From: Tomitella fengzijianii
Lineage (GTDB): Bacteria > Actinomycetota > Actinomycetes > Mycobacteriales > Mycobacteriaceae
Assembly (NCBI RefSeq): GCF_007559025.1
Contig: NZ_CP041765.1
Location: forward strand, 2,600,679 to 2,664,678
Direction of reading: 5' to 3'
Length of the DNA: 64,000 nucleotides
In this document: positions 1 through 11,015 of the stretch, piece by piece
How positions within the stretch are numbered: position 1 is the stretch's first letter
Layout of the letters: each line of letters opens with the position of its first letter
Program-made: the position numbers and the translations under genes
Notes under the pieces: generated by a model
Told to the model about the DNA's origin: nothing
The model's database searches: none
Seen by the model: only the letters and a program-made list of their open reading frames with translations

Positions 1-295
1 GGCAACTGTCGAGGACGGCGCGCGTCCTGCGCACCGATTGCCGCAGCCGCCCCGGCAACCGGGCGAGATCGGCGCTGGGCTTCCGCGGCAGCGGGACCGG
101 CGGGATGAGCTCGAGGGGGTAGCCGCGCTCGGGCACCAGCGTGGTCTCCAGACCGCGTTCGGTACCGAGCACGGTGACCCGCGTCCCCGGGGCGAGTTCG
201 GACACCGCATCCGCCACGGCGAGCGCGGGCTCGACGTGGCCGGCCGTCCCGCCGCCCGCCACCACGACGGACAATCTGGCATCCGATCCGGTCAC
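1..295 (-). CDS. murG: MurG, N-terminal part (cut by window start)
   Basis: UDP-GlcNAc:lipid I N-acetylglucosaminyltransferase makes lipid II at the inner face of the membrane. Reading the minus strand from 295 gives a start followed by the glycine-rich nucleotide-binding loop [16 protein letters not shown], then [11 protein letters not shown] and a proline/lysine-rich PVPLPRKP segment, all typical of the MurG N-terminal domain. About 98 residues are inside the window and the rest lies beyond base 1. Two adjacent GTG codons (298 and 295) could start it. The 295 start forms a GTGA overlap with the ftsW stop, like every other junction in this cluster. It is the last visible gene of the mra/mur operon. 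Confidence 0.9.
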   Translation of the reverse strand, partial: MTGSDARLSVVVAGGGTAGHVEPALAVADAVSELAPGTRVTVLGTERGLETTLVPERGYPLELIPPVPLPRKPSADLARLPGRLRQSVRRTRAVLDSC

Positions 296-2031
296 CACCG
301 GTCTCCTCGCTTCCTGCTTTCAGGGCCGCCGCGCTGGAACTGCGACGGCGCACCCTGCGGCCTGCGTGCACCCGCACCTGTGCGGCCGGGATCGCCGCGC
401 CCGGGCGTCCCCGCTCCGCCGTGCTTGGCCGACGATCCGCCGGGCGCCGCTCCACCCCGACGATACGGTGTTCCGCCGACCGGACGGCCGTGGGTGCCGC
501 GGGCCTGGCGGGCCCGCGACTCCCTCGCAGCCTGGGACCCGCGCACCTGACCGGACCGGGGCCCGCCGGCGCGCGCCGCGGCCTCGGCCCGCTGCCGACG
601 CATGTGCTGCTGGGCGCGCTGTGCCCGCTCACCCCGGGTCGCGGCGCCGACAAGTCCGCTGCGCTCCGGCCGGTACGGCTCCGGCAGCGGCAGCCGCAGC
701 AGCTTCGGCAGCCGTGATTCGCGGCCGGACCGCAGTGCGGCGACCGCCTCCGGCTCGTGCCTGGCCGCGTTGGCCATCAGCCCGAACGCTGCGAGGGTGA
801 CGGTCGTCGACGAACCGCCGGCCGAGATCAACGGCAGCTGCAGGCCGGTGACCGGCAGCAGGCCCACCACGTAGCCGATGTTGATGAACGCCTGCGAGAT
901 GGTCCACGCGGTGACGCCGGCGACGAGCAGCCGCAGGAACGGGTCGGCCGAGCGGAGCATGATCCGCAATCCGGCGTACGCGAACAGCACGAACAACGCG
1001 ATGACGACGAGGCAGCCGATCAGACCCAGTTCCTCGCCGATGATCGCGAAGATGAAGTCGTTGTGGGAGTTGGGCAGGTAGTTCCACTTGGAACGGCTCT
1101 GGCCCGGCCCTCTGCCGAACAGGCCCCCGTCCGCCAGGGAGAACTTGGCCTGCAGCGCCTGATAGCCGCCGTGCTGCGGATCCGAACTCGGGTTGAGGAA
1201 GGACTGGATGCGCTCGACGCGGTACCCGGCGGAGAGCCCCAGCACCAGTGCCAGCGCGCCGCAGATCGCGGCCAGGACCGCGAACGACTTGACGGACAGC
1301 CCGGAGAACCAGAGCAGCGCGCCGACGATGATCGCCAGGGCGATCGTCGTCGAGAGGTTCGGCTGCAGCATCACCAACGCGAACGTGAGCACCGAGACGA
1401 AGCCGAGCCGCAGCCGCGGGTCGCCGAGCAGGCCCGGCATCGTCTTGCCGCGCGTGAGGATGTGCGCGCCCCAGATCACCAGGACCAGCTTCATCACCTC
1501 GGACGGCTGGAGCGAGAACGGCCCCAGGTCGATCCAGCGGCGGGCTCCCTGGACCTCGACGCCGATGCCGGGGACGAGGACCAGCACGAGCAGCAGCAAC
1601 GCGATGCCGATGCTCGGCGTGGCGAGCCTGCGCACCCAGGACACGGGAAGACGCATCGCCAGGTAGAACAGCATCGCCCCGATGATCGAGTACATCAGCT
1701 GGCTGTTGAACATGCTGTACGCCGAGCCGTCCTCGGTGTACGAGGCCACGCTGGACGCGGAGAGCACCATCGCCAGGCCGGACAGGGTCAGCAGAGCCGT
1801 GACGGTGACGACCAGGTGGAACGACATCAACGGGCCGCTGAGCCACACCGCGATCCCGCTGCGGCCTTCTGCGGCCTTCCCGCCGGACACGGCCTTCCCG
1901 CCGGACACGGCCTTCCCGCCGGACACGGCCTTGCCCGCGGCGGCCTTGCCGCCCGCAGGTCCGGCCGCGCGGTCCTTCCGTCCTCGTCGCGCGGCCGCTC
2001 CGGATCGCCCTGATGCCACGGGGCCGCTCAC
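292..2031 (-). CDS. ftsW: FtsW, SEDS-family lipid II polymerase
   Basis: A SEDS glycosyltransferase that polymerises septal peptidoglycan with its partner PBP (pbpB, same operon). The 579-residue product has about ten membrane segments starting near residue 70. The conserved SEDS stretch PGSRKWI is replaced here by [13 protein letters not shown], followed by QPSEVMKL, and late in the protein [19 protein letters not shown], the FtsW signature. The cytoplasmic N-terminus is lysine/glycine rich with three copies of AVSGGK, and the C-terminus is long, basic and low in complexity. The GTG start at 2031 overlaps the murD stop as GTGA. Confidence 0.95.
   Translation of the reverse strand: MSGPVASGRSGAAARRGRKDRAAGPAGGKAAAGKAVSGGKAVSGGKAVSGGKAAEGRSGIAVWLSGPLMSFHLVVTVTALLTLSGLAMVLSASSVASYTEDGSAYSMFNSQLMYSIIGAMLFYLAMRLPVSWVRRLATPSIGIALLLLVLVLVPGIGVEVQGARRWIDLGPFSLQPSEVMKLVLVIWGAHILTRGKTMPGLLGDPRLRLGFVSVLTFALVMLQPNLSTTIALAIIVGALLWFSGLSVKSFAVLAAICGALALVLGLSAGYRVERIQSFLNPSSDPQHGGYQALQAKFSLADGGLFGRGPGQSRSKWNYLPNSHNDFIFAIIGEELGLIGCLVVIALFVLFAYAGLRIMLRSADPFLRLLVAGVTAWTISQAFINIGYVVGLLPVTGLQLPLISAGGSSTTVTLAAFGLMANAARHEPEAVAALRSGRESRLPKLLRLPLPEPYRPERSGLVGAATRGERAQRAQQHMRRQRAEAAARAGGPRSGQVRGSQAARESRARQARGTHGRPVGGTPYRRGGAAPGGSSAKHGGAGTPGRGDPGRTGAGARRPQGAPSQFQRGGPESRKRGDRW
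1875..1928. repeat. Three 18-bp tandem repeats inside ftsW
   Basis: Three identical 18-bp units (CCTTCCCGCCGGACACGG on the plus strand) run head to tail. They encode AVSGGK three times in the cytoplasmic N-terminal tail of FtsW. Exact repeats of this size tend to change copy number by slippage, so tail length may vary between strains. Confidence 0.9.
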
Positions 2032-3518
2032 CCGCCCGGGTGGAGTCGCGTCACGGCGGCGGCGAACCGATCGCCGCGATCGGCGTAGTCACGGAACATG
2101 TCCATCGAAGCCGCGGCCGGCGCGAGCAGGACCGTGTCCCCCGCGCGCGCGTATCCGGCGGCGGCGGAGACGACTACGTCCATCACATCGGAGTCCGCAG
2201 CGGGAGGTCCCGTCACGACGGATCCCGTGCCCGCGCGGGACGGGTTGCTCGAACCGATCACCTCGTCATCTTCGCGCGCCAGGACCTCGGTGACGGGGAC
2301 GTCGGGCGCGTGTCGCGAGAGGGCGTCCGCGATCACAGCGCGGTCACGGCCCATCAGCACGACGCCGGCGAGCCGCGGCGCCACAGCGGCGACCAGATCG
2401 TCCACGGACGCGCCTTTGAGCAGGCCGCCGGCGATCCACACCACACTGCGGCGCCCGGCGATCGAGGCGAGGGCGGCATGCGGGTTCGTCGCCTTCGAAT
2501 CGTCGACGTATTCGACGCCGCCGACGGTGGCGACCAGGGCGGCGCGGTGCGGACCGACCGTGTGCGCTTCGAGCCCCGCGGCGACCGCGTCCCGTCCGAC
2601 GCCGGCGGCCCGGGCGAGGGCGGCCGCCGCCAGCGCATCGAGGACGCCCGCGGCTCCGCCCGGCACTATGCGGTCCGCGGCGACGAGCACGACGGGGTCC
2701 TCGGATCCGCGGGCGGCGAACGCGCAGTCCACGAGCACTCCGTCGCGCACACCCAGCTCCCCGGGGGCCGGCGGCCCGAGCCGGAAACCGACCGTCCGCC
2801 CGGCCGTGGACACGCCGCGCAACCCGGCCGCGACCGGGTCGTCGAGTCCCACCACTGCGACCCGACCGCGCAGCACCTGCGCCTTGGCGTGCGTATAGGC
2901 GTCCATGCCTCCGTGCCAGTCGAGGTGATCCTCGGCGATGTTGAGCACCACTGCGGCGTCCGGCACCACCGACGGCGCCCAATGGAGTTGAAAGGACGAC
3001 AGTTCGACGGCCAGCACGTCCACCCGGCGCTCGGCGGCCAGCGCGTCCAGGATCGGAAGTCCGATGTTCCCGCAGGCCGCGGACGGGACGCCCGCCGCCT
3101 GCAGGATCGAATGCAGCATCGACGTGGTGGTGGTCTTGCCGTTGGTGCCGGTGACCGCAAGCCACCTGCGCGCGGGCCCGTACACCTGCGCCCGGTCGCA
3201 GCGCCATGCCAATTCGACGTCGCCCCACACCGGCACGCCCGCGCTCTCGGCCGCGGCGGCCAGCGCGTTGCCCGGCCGCCAACCGGGACTGGTCACCACC
3301 AGTGCGTGGCCGGACACCGCCGCGGCGGCGTCGGCGGCGCTGTGCACGCCCGGCTCCGCCACGGCGCCGTCGTCCACCAGCGTCACGGACGCCCCGAGAG
3401 CGTTCAGGGCCCGCGCGGCGGACCGGCCGGAGACGCCCGCACCCGCGACGAGGACGGAACGTCCCGCCAGCTCCCGCGGATCCGCCGGCCCGCCCGCGTG
3501 GTGGACGGGCGCCGTCAC
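2028..3518 (-). CDS. murD: MurD, UDP-MurNAc-L-alanine:D-glutamate ligase
   Basis: Cytoplasmic ATP-dependent ligase that adds D-glutamate to UDP-MurNAc-L-Ala. The 496-residue product has an N-terminal Rossmann-like domain ([14 protein letters not shown]), the ligase P-loop [14 protein letters not shown] near residue 125, the ELSSFQL and [11 protein letters not shown] motifs of the central domain, and a C-terminal domain with [12 protein letters not shown] and [12 protein letters not shown]. The length is normal for the family. GTG at 3518 overlaps the mraY stop as GTGA and was chosen for this coupling and the conserved N-terminal domain. The reading frame stays open far upstream through mraY, but that part is out-of-frame shadow. 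Confidence 0.96.
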   Translation of the reverse strand: MTAPVHHAGGPADPRELAGRSVLVAGAGVSGRSAARALNALGASVTLVDDGAVAEPGVHSAADAAAAVSGHALVVTSPGWRPGNALAAAAESAGVPVWGDVELAWRCDRAQVYGPARRWLAVTGTNGKTTTTSMLHSILQAAGVPSAACGNIGLPILDALAAERRVDVLAVELSSFQLHWAPSVVPDAAVVLNIAEDHLDWHGGMDAYTHAKAQVLRGRVAVVGLDDPVAAGLRGVSTAGRTVGFRLGPPAPGELGVRDGVLVDCAFAARGSEDPVVLVAADRIVPGGAAGVLDALAAAALARAAGVGRDAVAAGLEAHTVGPHRAALVATVGGVEYVDDSKATNPHAALASIAGRRSVVWIAGGLLKGASVDDLVAAVAPRLAGVVLMGRDRAVIADALSRHAPDVPVTEVLAREDDEVIGSSNPSRAGTGSVVTGPPAADSDVMDVVVSAAAGYARAGDTVLLAPAAASMDMFRDYADRGDRFAAAVTRLHPGG

Positions 3519-4591
3519 GAGCCGACCGCCGTCAGGTACTCGCCGTAGAACAGCGCAAGCCCGACCGCACTTGCGATGCCCGCGAGCAGCCAGAAACGGA
3601 TGATCACCGTGGTCTCCGGCCAACCGCCCATCTCGAAGTGGTGGTGGAACGGAGCCATCCGGAACACGCGGCGCCCGCTGGTACGGAACACCGCGATCTG
3701 GATGACCACGGATGCGGCCTCCGCGACGAAGAGCGCGCCCAGTACGACGGCGAGAAGCTCGGTCTTGGTGGTCACCGACAGTCCGGCGATGAGGCCGCCG
3801 AGCGCCAGCGATCCGGTGTCGCCCATGAAGATCTTGGCCGGCGCGGCGTTCCACCACAGGAATCCCAGGCAGGCGGCGCCCGCGGCGGCGGCGATCAGCG
3901 CCAGGTCCAGCGGCTGATCGACGTGGTAGCAGCCCACCGCGGCCTCGGCGTCGCTCCGCGAGCACGCATTGCGGTACTGCCAGAACGTGATGATCACGTA
4001 GGCGCCCAGCACCATGGACATGGCGCCCGCCGCGAGGCCGTCGAGGCCGTCGGTGAAGTTGACCGCATTGGACCACGCGCTGACCAGCACCAGGCAGAAG
4101 ACGACGAATACGACGCTGTTCATGGTGACCGTGTCGATGTCCCGGACGTACGACAGTGCGGCGTCGCCTTCGGTGTACACCCAGCGCAGGACGAGCACCG
4201 CGAAGATGACGGCCGCGATCAGCTGGCCCACGGTCTTGGCGGTCTTGTTCAGGCCGAGATTGCGCTGGTTGCGCACCTTGAGGAAGTCGTCGAGGAAGCC
4301 GACGATACCCAGCACCGTCGCCAACCCGAGCACCAGCAGCCCCGACGCGGAGGGTCCTTCGGCCTCCAATGCGATGCCGACCAGGTGCGCGCACCCGTAA
4401 CCGGCCCACATGCCGACGATGATCGCGACGCCGCCCATCGTCGGGGTGCCCCGCTTGGCCCTGTGGCTCTCCGGGCCCTCCACCCGGATCTCCTGGCCGA
4501 AGCCCTGACGCGAGAACACCTTGATCAGCAGCGGCGTCAGAAGTATCGCGACCAGCAGCGCGACGCCGCCGGAGATGAGGATCAGTCTCAC
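3515..4591 (-). CDS. mraY: MraY, phospho-MurNAc-pentapeptide translocase
   Basis: Integral membrane enzyme that transfers phospho-MurNAc-pentapeptide to decaprenyl phosphate, giving lipid I. The 358-residue product has about ten membrane helices. Active-site motifs are visible: KRGTPTMGG near the N-terminus, VGFLDDFLK (paired aspartates), [27 protein letters not shown], and the HHHFE loop near the C-terminus. The GTG start at 4591 overlaps the murF stop (GTGA) and gives the standard length. It is translated together with its operon neighbours. Confidence 0.97.
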   Translation of the reverse strand: MRLILISGGVALLVAILLTPLLIKVFSRQGFGQEIRVEGPESHRAKRGTPTMGGVAIIVGMWAGYGCAHLVGIALEAEGPSASGLLVLGLATVLGIVGFLDDFLKVRNQRNLGLNKTAKTVGQLIAAVIFAVLVLRWVYTEGDAALSYVRDIDTVTMNSVVFVVFCLVLVSAWSNAVNFTDGLDGLAAGAMSMVLGAYVIITFWQYRNACSRSDAEAAVGCYHVDQPLDLALIAAAAGAACLGFLWWNAAPAKIFMGDTGSLALGGLIAGLSVTTKTELLAVVLGALFVAEAASVVIQIAVFRTSGRRVFRMAPFHHHFEMGGWPETTVIIRFWLLAGIASAVGLALFYGEYLTAVGS

Positions 4592-6108
4592 CGGTGCTCC
4601 CCCTCCTGCGCCAGCAGCGACTCCGCGACCGACCACAATCCGACCGCCTGGGATGCCTTCACCAGCACGATGTCGCCGGGCTCCACCTCGGCGCGCAGCA
4701 GAGCGAGCGCGGCGTCGGCGTCCGCGACCAGCATCGCCTCGTCGCCCCAGGACCCCTCCATGACGGCGCCCTTGTGCAGCGCCTCCATGGTGCGGGACGA
4801 GCCCACCGCCACGATCTTCGACACGTCGAAACGCACCGCGGCGCGCCCGATCGCATCGTGCTCGACGATCGCGTCGTCGCCTAGCTCCGCCATCTCGCCG
4901 AGCACCGCCCAGGTGCGCCGTTTGCCGCGCGGCGGCATCGGCACGCCGTGTTCGGGCGCGTTGCGCGACATCGCGGCGAGGGCGCGCAGCGCCGCCCGCA
5001 CGGAGTCGGGGTTGGCGTTGTAGGAGTCGTTGATGACCGTGACCGCGTCCGGGCGGGTGCGCACATCCATCCGCCGGGCCGAGGAGGCGTGGGCTGCGCT
5101 CAGCGCCGCCGCCACCTGCGGCACGCTTGCGCCGCATTCAAGGCCGACGGCCGCCGCGGCCAGCGCGTTGCCCACCTGGTGCTCGCCGTGCACCGCGAGG
5201 GTCACGGGCGCGGACCCCGCCGCGCATTCCAGGGTGAACGCGGCCCGCGCCTCACCGTCGAGGACGACGTCGGCGGCGCGGATGTCGGCGGACGCCGACA
5301 AGCCCACGGTGACCACCCGGGCCGCAGTCCGCGAAGCCATCGCGGCGACGCGGGTGTCGTCCGCGTTGAGTACTGCCACTCCCCCGTCCGCCGCGGCCGG
5401 CAACGACTCGACCAGCTCGCCCTTGGCCTGCGCGATGGCCTCGCGGGAGCCGAACTCACCGAGGTGGGCCGTGCCGACGTTGAGCACCACGCCGATCCGC
5501 GGCGGCGCGATCTCCGCGAGCCTGCGGATGTGCCCGACACCGCGTGCGGACAGTTCCAGCACCAGCGACCGGGTGGACTCGTCGGCATGCAGCGCGGTCC
5601 ACGGGTGCCCGAGTTCGTTGTTGAAGGACCCGGGCGGCGCCACGACCGGGCCGAGCGGCCGGAGCACGGCGGCGATGAGGTCCTTGGTGGAGGTCTTGCC
5701 CGACGAGCCGGTGACGCCGATGACGTCCAGTCCCGCCGCGGCCAATTCCGTCACGCTCCGCCCCGCGAGCCGCCCCAGCGCGTCGAGAACCGCGGCGGCC
5801 GAACCGTCCACATCGTTGTCGAAGGTCGCCGCGCCGGCGACGACGAGGTCGGGGCGCGGTTCCACGACTATGGCCGGCACCCCCACCGCGCGCGCAGCAA
5901 GCACCGCGACCGCCCCCGCTTCGGCGGCGGCGGCCGCGTGATCGTGGCCGTCGGACCTGGCCCCGCGCAGGGCGAGGAACAGCCCGCCCGGCGTCACCTT
6001 GCGGGAGTCGAACTCGACGGTGCCCGTCACCTTCGCGTGCGGGTCCGGCACATCGGCCAGCCGCCCGCCCACTGCATCGGCGACCTGCGCCAGCGTCATC
6101 GGAATCAC
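4588..6108 (-). CDS. murF: MurF, UDP-MurNAc-tripeptide:D-Ala-D-Ala ligase
   Basis: Cytoplasmic ligase that adds D-alanyl-D-alanine to the UDP-MurNAc tripeptide. The 506-residue product begins [12 protein letters not shown], has the P-loop [16 protein letters not shown] near residue 160, [10 protein letters not shown], and the C-terminal domain motif [12 protein letters not shown] followed by [10 protein letters not shown], all diagnostic of MurF. GTG at 6108 forms a GTGA overlap with the murE stop. An in-frame ATG nine bases later is a possible alternative start. Confidence 0.96.
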   Translation of the reverse strand: MIPMTLAQVADAVGGRLADVPDPHAKVTGTVEFDSRKVTPGGLFLALRGARSDGHDHAAAAAEAGAVAVLAARAVGVPAIVVEPRPDLVVAGAATFDNDVDGSAAAVLDALGRLAGRSVTELAAAGLDVIGVTGSSGKTSTKDLIAAVLRPLGPVVAPPGSFNNELGHPWTALHADESTRSLVLELSARGVGHIRRLAEIAPPRIGVVLNVGTAHLGEFGSREAIAQAKGELVESLPAAADGGVAVLNADDTRVAAMASRTAARVVTVGLSASADIRAADVVLDGEARAAFTLECAAGSAPVTLAVHGEHQVGNALAAAAVGLECGASVPQVAAALSAAHASSARRMDVRTRPDAVTVINDSYNANPDSVRAALRALAAMSRNAPEHGVPMPPRGKRRTWAVLGEMAELGDDAIVEHDAIGRAAVRFDVSKIVAVGSSRTMEALHKGAVMEGSWGDEAMLVADADAALALLRAEVEPGDIVLVKASQAVGLWSVAESLLAQEGEHR

Positions 6109-7805
6109 TCGTCGCCCTCGTTCTCCGCCATCGTGTTCGACCGTCGCGCCGGATCGCCGGCGCCGTCCATTGCGGCCGGCGGCGCGTGCCGCCCGATCGC
6201 CGCCGCCACCACGTCCCTGTCGTCGAACGGGTGGATCAAGCCGGCCACGTTCTGACCGGCCTCGTGCCCCTTGCCGGCGACCAGGATCGTGTCACCCGCC
6301 CGCGCCCAGCCCGCGACCAGGTCGATCGCCGCGGCGCGGTCGCCTTCCTCTCGGACCTCGGCACCGCCGCCGTCCCGCGCTGCCTCGCGCGCGCCCTCGA
6401 GCAGCGCGGCCCGGATCGTCGCCGGGTCCTCGCCTCGCGGGTTGTCGTCGGTGACCACGACCAGGTCCGCCCCCCGGGCCGCGACCGCGCCCATGAGCGG
6501 CCGCTTGCCCGCGTCGCGATCTCCGCCCGCGCCCACCACCACGGCGAGCCTCCCGGACGTCTGCGCCCGCAACGTGGCGATCACGGCCTCCAGCGCTCCG
6601 GGCTTGTGCGCGTAGTCGACCACGGCGAGGAAGGGCTGGCCGCGGTCGATGCGCTCCAGCCTGCCGGGTACCGCGACCGACGCGAGCCCCCCGGCGGCCG
6701 TTCCCACGCCGACACCGACCGCGTCGAGGATCGCGAATGCCACGAGCGCGTTGGCGACGTTGAACCGGCCCGGCAGCGGCAGCGTCACGGCGGACTCGCG
6801 GCCGCCGGGCCCGCGCACCGCGAAGTGCTGCGCACCGGTCCTGTCCACGGCGGACTCCCCCGCGTACCACTCGGCGGCCACGTTGGTCTGCGACTCCCCC
6901 GCCGCCTCCGACTCCGTGCACACCGTCGCCGTGGACACGGGCGGCTCGGACCGTGCCAGTTCCGCCATGCGGCGGCCCCACCGGTCGTCCACGCACACGA
7001 CCGCCGCAGCTGCGCGCACACCGGAGCCGGGGGCGAACAAGCGCCCCTTGGCCGCGAAGTAGTCCTCCATGTCGCGATGGAAGTCGAGGTGGTCCTGCGA
7101 CAGGTTGGTGAACCCCGCGACCGCGAAGGAGCAACCGTCCACGCGCCCCAGCGCCAGCGCGTGGCTGGACACCTCCATGACCACCGCATCCACCCCCTGC
7201 TCGACCATCACCGCCAGCAATGCCTGCAGGTCGGGAGCCTCGGGGGTGGTGAGCGAACTCGGCGTCCGGCGGCCGTCGATCCGGGTCTCCACCGTGCCGA
7301 TCAGGCCCACGCGGTGTCCGGCGGCCATCAGGCCGGCCTCCACCAGATAGGAGGTCGTCGTCTTGCCTGCCGTCCCCGTCACGCCGATGAGGGCGACGGC
7401 ATGCGACGGATCGCCGTAGACCGTCGAGGAGACCGCCCCCAGCACTGCACGCGGATCCTCGTGCACCAGCAACGCGACCGCGTCCGCGGCACCGGCGTCC
7501 TCGATCATCCGCGCGCCCGCAGGGTCGGTCAGCACCGCGGCCGCGCCCCGGGACACGGCCTCCGCAACGAAGGCGGCCCCGTGCACGCGACTGCCGGGAA
7601 GTGCGGCGAAGAGGTCTCCCGCGGCCGTGTCCTGCGCACGCAGTCCCACGCCCGTGACCGTCACCCGCGCCGGGTCGCCCGGCGTGGCGCCGGCGACCGG
7701 AGCGATCGTCGCGGGGTCGATGCCCGCCGCCGCGCACACATCCGCCAGCGCCGTACGCGGCGGGTGCGCGGGGCGCAGCCGCCCTGAACCCAGTTCCTCT
7801 GCCAC
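6105..7805 (-). CDS. murE: MurE, UDP-MurNAc-dipeptide:meso-DAP ligase
   Basis: Adds the third stem-peptide residue. The P-loop reads [14 protein letters not shown], later motifs are [14 protein letters not shown] and [12 protein letters not shown], and the DNPRGEDP box is the signature for meso-diaminopimelate rather than lysine, matching an actinobacterium with DAP peptidoglycan. I place the start at GTG 7805 because AAGGGAGG lies 9 nt upstream. This gives 566 residues. The frame is open back to a TTG at 7859 without a ribosome site. It is the first gene of the tightly overlapping murE-murG block. The 285-bp gap upstream, before pbpB ends, holds no recognisable gene. Confidence 0.95.
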   Translation of the reverse strand: MAEELGSGRLRPAHPPRTALADVCAAAGIDPATIAPVAGATPGDPARVTVTGVGLRAQDTAAGDLFAALPGSRVHGAAFVAEAVSRGAAAVLTDPAGARMIEDAGAADAVALLVHEDPRAVLGAVSSTVYGDPSHAVALIGVTGTAGKTTTSYLVEAGLMAAGHRVGLIGTVETRIDGRRTPSSLTTPEAPDLQALLAVMVEQGVDAVVMEVSSHALALGRVDGCSFAVAGFTNLSQDHLDFHRDMEDYFAAKGRLFAPGSGVRAAAAVVCVDDRWGRRMAELARSEPPVSTATVCTESEAAGESQTNVAAEWYAGESAVDRTGAQHFAVRGPGGRESAVTLPLPGRFNVANALVAFAILDAVGVGVGTAAGGLASVAVPGRLERIDRGQPFLAVVDYAHKPGALEAVIATLRAQTSGRLAVVVGAGGDRDAGKRPLMGAVAARGADLVVVTDDNPRGEDPATIRAALLEGAREAARDGGGAEVREEGDRAAAIDLVAGWARAGDTILVAGKGHEAGQNVAGLIHPFDDRDVVAAAIGRHAPPAAMDGAGDPARRSNTMAENEGDE

Positions 7806-8090
7806 CGAGGGCGGCCTCCCTTCTGTCTCTCGCAGCCGTCGTCCGGCCCCTGCATCCAACGTCGCGCCCGCATCGGGTGCAGGCGCCCGACCGTTCCCGT
7901 GGACAGGCCCGATCCGGACGCGCCGCCGGCCCGGGGCCGCTCGGAGCCCGTCAGGGCGGCGAGGGCGATTCCGCCGCGCGCGTACGACGACTCAGATTAC
8001 CGGCACGCGGCCACCGCCCCGACCGCGCCGCACCGGTCGTCGCCGGGATGTGATCCGCAGCGCATCCGCCGCGACGCCGACGGCGCGCGG

Positions 8091-10031
8091 TCATCCGGCC
8101 TGCAGGATGAGCTTGGGCGCCGGCGGTGACAACGGCACCTGCTCCCGCTGCAGCAGCCACGAGGCGATGTCGTGGAACAGCGGCGCAGCGGACATGCCGC
8201 CGGAACCGTCCGCGCTGCGTCGCGGCCGGTCCATCATCACCGCCACGACGAACCTCGGATCCTGCGTAGGAGCCATACCTGCAAAGGTGATCCAGTATTC
8301 GGAGTTGGAATAGCACCCGCAGTCCGGGTCGATCTGCTGGGCCGTGCCCGTCTTCCCCGACACCTGATATCCCTCGACCGCAGCGGGCACGCCCGTACCG
8401 CGCTGGTTTCCGCCGTCGTCCTGGACCACGGCGCGGAACATGTCGCGCACCGTGCTCGCCGTCTCCGGGCTGACCACGCGGACCGGATCCGGAGCCTCGG
8501 GCGTCGTCACCTGCCCGTCGGGCCCGACGACCTTCTCGACGATCCGCGGCGGCACGCGAAGCCCGTCGTTGGCGATCGTCTGGTACATGTCGGCCATCTG
8601 CAGCAGCGTCATCGACAGGCCCTGGCCGATCGGCAGGTTCGCGAACGTCCCCGCCGACCACTGGTCCTCCGGCGGCACGGAGCCGGCGCTCTCGCCGGGC
8701 AGGCCCACCCCCGTGCGCTGACCGAGCCCGAACTTCTTGACCATCTCGGCGAAACGATCCTGCCCGACGCGTTGCGCCAGCATCAGGGTGCCGACGTTCG
8801 AGGACTTGCCGAAGATGCCGGTGGTCGTGTAGGGCGCTACACCGTGCGGCCACGCGTCCGCCACGGTGACCCCGTCCATCGTGATCGAGCCCGGCACCTG
8901 CAGCACCTCCTCCGGGGTGGTGAGCCCGTACTCGATCGCCGCCGACGCCGTGATGATCTTATTCACCGAGCCCGGCTCGAACGGAGTGGTCACGGAGATG
9001 TTGCCCAGTTCGGCGTGGTCGTTGGCCGGGTCGCCCACGCCGATCGACGGATCGAACGTGTTGTCGTTCGACATGGCGAGCACCTGCGCGGTATCGGCGT
9101 CGAGCACCAAGGCGGAAACGTTCTGCGCGCCGGAGGCGTCCTTGGCCTTCTGGACGGCGTCCTGGACGAAATACTGCAGGTCGGAGTCGATGGTGAGCTC
9201 GACCGTGGACCCGTTCTGCGCCGGGTGCACGTCGCGCACGCTCCCCGGGATAACGTCGCCCCCCGAGCCGCGGTCGTAGGTCTTCGACCCCGCGGTTCCG
9301 GCCAGCATCGATTGCATGGACGATTCCAGCCCGACCAGTCCGCTGCCGTCCCATCGGGTGGCGCCGATGATGTTGGCGGCCAGCGCGCCGCCCGGATACT
9401 CCCGGATGTTGTCCGGGTCGCTGCCGATCTTGCCGAACTCCGAGGTGATCTTCGAGGCCTTGCGCGGGTCCACCTGACGCGCGAGATAGACGAACTGCTT
9501 GCCGGAGCTCATCTCCTTCCGCAACTCGCGCGCGTCCACCTGGTCGCCCAGTTCGGCGCTGATCATCGCCACCGCGTCGTCGATGTACTCCTCGACCGTC
9601 GGCGCCTCCGGGTCCTTCGTGTGGGCCTCGGTCAGCTCATCGCGCACTCGCGCGGGCTGGAACGTCAGCGCCCGTGCGTCGACGGTGTAGGCGAGCGGCT
9701 TGCCATTGGTATCGACGATGTCGCCGCGGGTGGCCGGAAGCTTGGTCGTCACCGTGCGCTGACTCGCGGACTGCGCGGACAACTCGGGTGCGCGTACCAC
9801 CTGCACCCACATCAGCTTGCCCACCACCGCCACCAGCATCAGCGTCATCAGTCCCGCTGCGATCCGTGTGCGATGCCGGAAACTCCAGCCGTGCTTCCCC
9901 GGCCGGTTGGGGCGCGCCGCGGCGCCGGACGGGCGGCCTCCGGCGCGCGGACGGGCCGGGTGCGGGCGGCCCGGGCGTCCCTGCTGCCTTCCGCGGCCTT
10001 GGCCACGCGGGTGTCCGGACGACGGTGTCAC
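8091..10031 (-). CDS. pbpB: PbpB/FtsI, septal class B penicillin-binding protein
   Basis: Septal transpeptidase that cross-links peptidoglycan made by FtsW. The 646-residue product has a basic, proline-rich cytoplasmic tail (about 1-50), one membrane segment (about 57-78), a dimerisation domain and a transpeptidase domain. The three catalytic motifs are present: SVNK with Ser355 and Lys358, SSN at 410-412 and KTGT at 560-563. No PASTA repeat follows, as in mycobacterial PbpB. GTG at 10031 follows a G-rich ribosome site. It lies between the FtsL-like gene and murE in the standard cluster order. Confidence 0.95.
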   Translation of the reverse strand: MTPSSGHPRGQGRGRQQGRPGRPHPARPRAGGRPSGAAARPNRPGKHGWSFRHRTRIAAGLMTLMLVAVVGKLMWVQVVRAPELSAQSASQRTVTTKLPATRGDIVDTNGKPLAYTVDARALTFQPARVRDELTEAHTKDPEAPTVEEYIDDAVAMISAELGDQVDARELRKEMSSGKQFVYLARQVDPRKASKITSEFGKIGSDPDNIREYPGGALAANIIGATRWDGSGLVGLESSMQSMLAGTAGSKTYDRGSGGDVIPGSVRDVHPAQNGSTVELTIDSDLQYFVQDAVQKAKDASGAQNVSALVLDADTAQVLAMSNDNTFDPSIGVGDPANDHAELGNISVTTPFEPGSVNKIITASAAIEYGLTTPEEVLQVPGSITMDGVTVADAWPHGVAPYTTTGIFGKSSNVGTLMLAQRVGQDRFAEMVKKFGLGQRTGVGLPGESAGSVPPEDQWSAGTFANLPIGQGLSMTLLQMADMYQTIANDGLRVPPRIVEKVVGPDGQVTTPEAPDPVRVVSPETASTVRDMFRAVVQDDGGNQRGTGVPAAVEGYQVSGKTGTAQQIDPDCGCYSNSEYWITFAGMAPTQDPRFVVAVMMDRPRRSADGSGGMSAAPLFHDIASWLLQREQVPLSPPAPKLILQAG

Positions 10032-10117
10032 TTGCTGCGGCCCCCTGCTCTACTCGTGGTTCGACTCCGGTGCGCATCGGTGGACCGGCCCGCGGTACGG
10101 CGCGTTCATCGACCCGC

Positions 10118-11014
10118 TCAGTGTGCACCTTCCACCGGCGCACCTGCGGGACCATCGGACCCGCGAGCCGCGTCCGCCGGCGGAATAACGGGAGCCGCGT
10201 CGGCCGGCGGCAGCACACCCTGCGCAGGCGGGGCGTCCACGTGGCCTCCCGCGGGCGGGGCGCCTGCCGCCGGGTCCTCCGGGGCCGGTGACTGAGCCGG
10301 GTCCGCGGGCGGCGTGACATCCGCGACGGCCGGGCCGGGCGGCGTGGGAGCGGCCATCACATTCGCGTCCGCCGGTGGAATCGGTGCCGCGTCGGCGGGC
10401 GGCAGCACACCTTGCGCCGACGGCGCACCCGCGCTGGGCGCGACCGTGTCCGGCACGACGGGGACACGCGCGAGATCTCCAGGCTTGGGGCCCTCCGCGG
10501 GCTTCGGTTCGCCACGGACCGTCACTGAACCGTCCGGAGCCACCACCAGCCTGGCGACGTCCTCGGACTGCACCATGCCCAGTTCGGCGGCCTTGCGCGC
10601 CAGCTCGGGGGCGGAGTTGCCGGCCTGCACGACCTTCATCAGCGACTCCTTCTGGTCCTCGAGTCGCGTGTTCTGCTGGTGCGCGTCGGCGATCTGGTAC
10701 GAGCGAGCCGTGGCGTTGGTCGTCAGCCACAGGGTGATGCCGATACCGGCGAGGAACAGCAGCATGACGAAGACGACGAACGGGATCCGCCGGGCGAGCT
10801 CGCGCGGTCCGGCGAGCCGCAGCGCCGTCTCGGCCTCGACGGCGCCGCCCGGACCGGCCCCGCGCCGATGGCGCCGGTCGTACGCCTTGCGCGACGCGGC
10901 GGAGGTGCCGCTGCCGCGGCGCCCGGATCGCCGTCCGGTGTCGGGACGCGGTGAATGCGACCGCCGGGACGGTTCCGAGCGGCTCTTGGCACGGGTCGTG
11001 ACTGTGGTCGTCAT
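10118..11014 (-). CDS. FtsL-like division protein with long Pro/Ala tail
   Basis: By position (between rsmH and pbpB) and by topology this is the FtsL-type bitopic division protein. It has a basic cytoplasmic region (about 1-75), one membrane helix (IPFVVFVMLLFLAGIGITLW, about 77-96) and a short periplasmic coiled-coil ending near ELGMVQSEDVARLV. The remaining 130 or so residues form a Pro/Ala/Asp-rich tail holding two near copies of QGVLPPADAAP, which also repeat at DNA level (near 10,200 and 10,395). ATG 11014 has GGGAG 6 nt upstream, giving 298 residues. Classical FtsL is much shorter, and the excess is all in the tail. Confidence 0.82.
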   Translation of the reverse strand: MTTTVTTRAKSRSEPSRRSHSPRPDTGRRSGRRGSGTSAASRKAYDRRHRRGAGPGGAVEAETALRLAGPRELARRIPFVVFVMLLFLAGIGITLWLTTNATARSYQIADAHQQNTRLEDQKESLMKVVQAGNSAPELARKAAELGMVQSEDVARLVVAPDGSVTVRGEPKPAEGPKPGDLARVPVVPDTVAPSAGAPSAQGVLPPADAAPIPPADANVMAAPTPPGPAVADVTPPADPAQSPAPEDPAAGAPPAGGHVDAPPAQGVLPPADAAPVIPPADAARGSDGPAGAPVEGAH

Positions 11015-11015
11015 C

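Noticed and set aside
2013-5023. Long plus-strand open frames opposite murD, mraY and murF (up to 600 codons)
   Set aside because: High-GC DNA keeps antisense frames open. The products are Arg/Pro/His-rich with no family motifs, whereas the minus-strand products are clear Mur enzymes.
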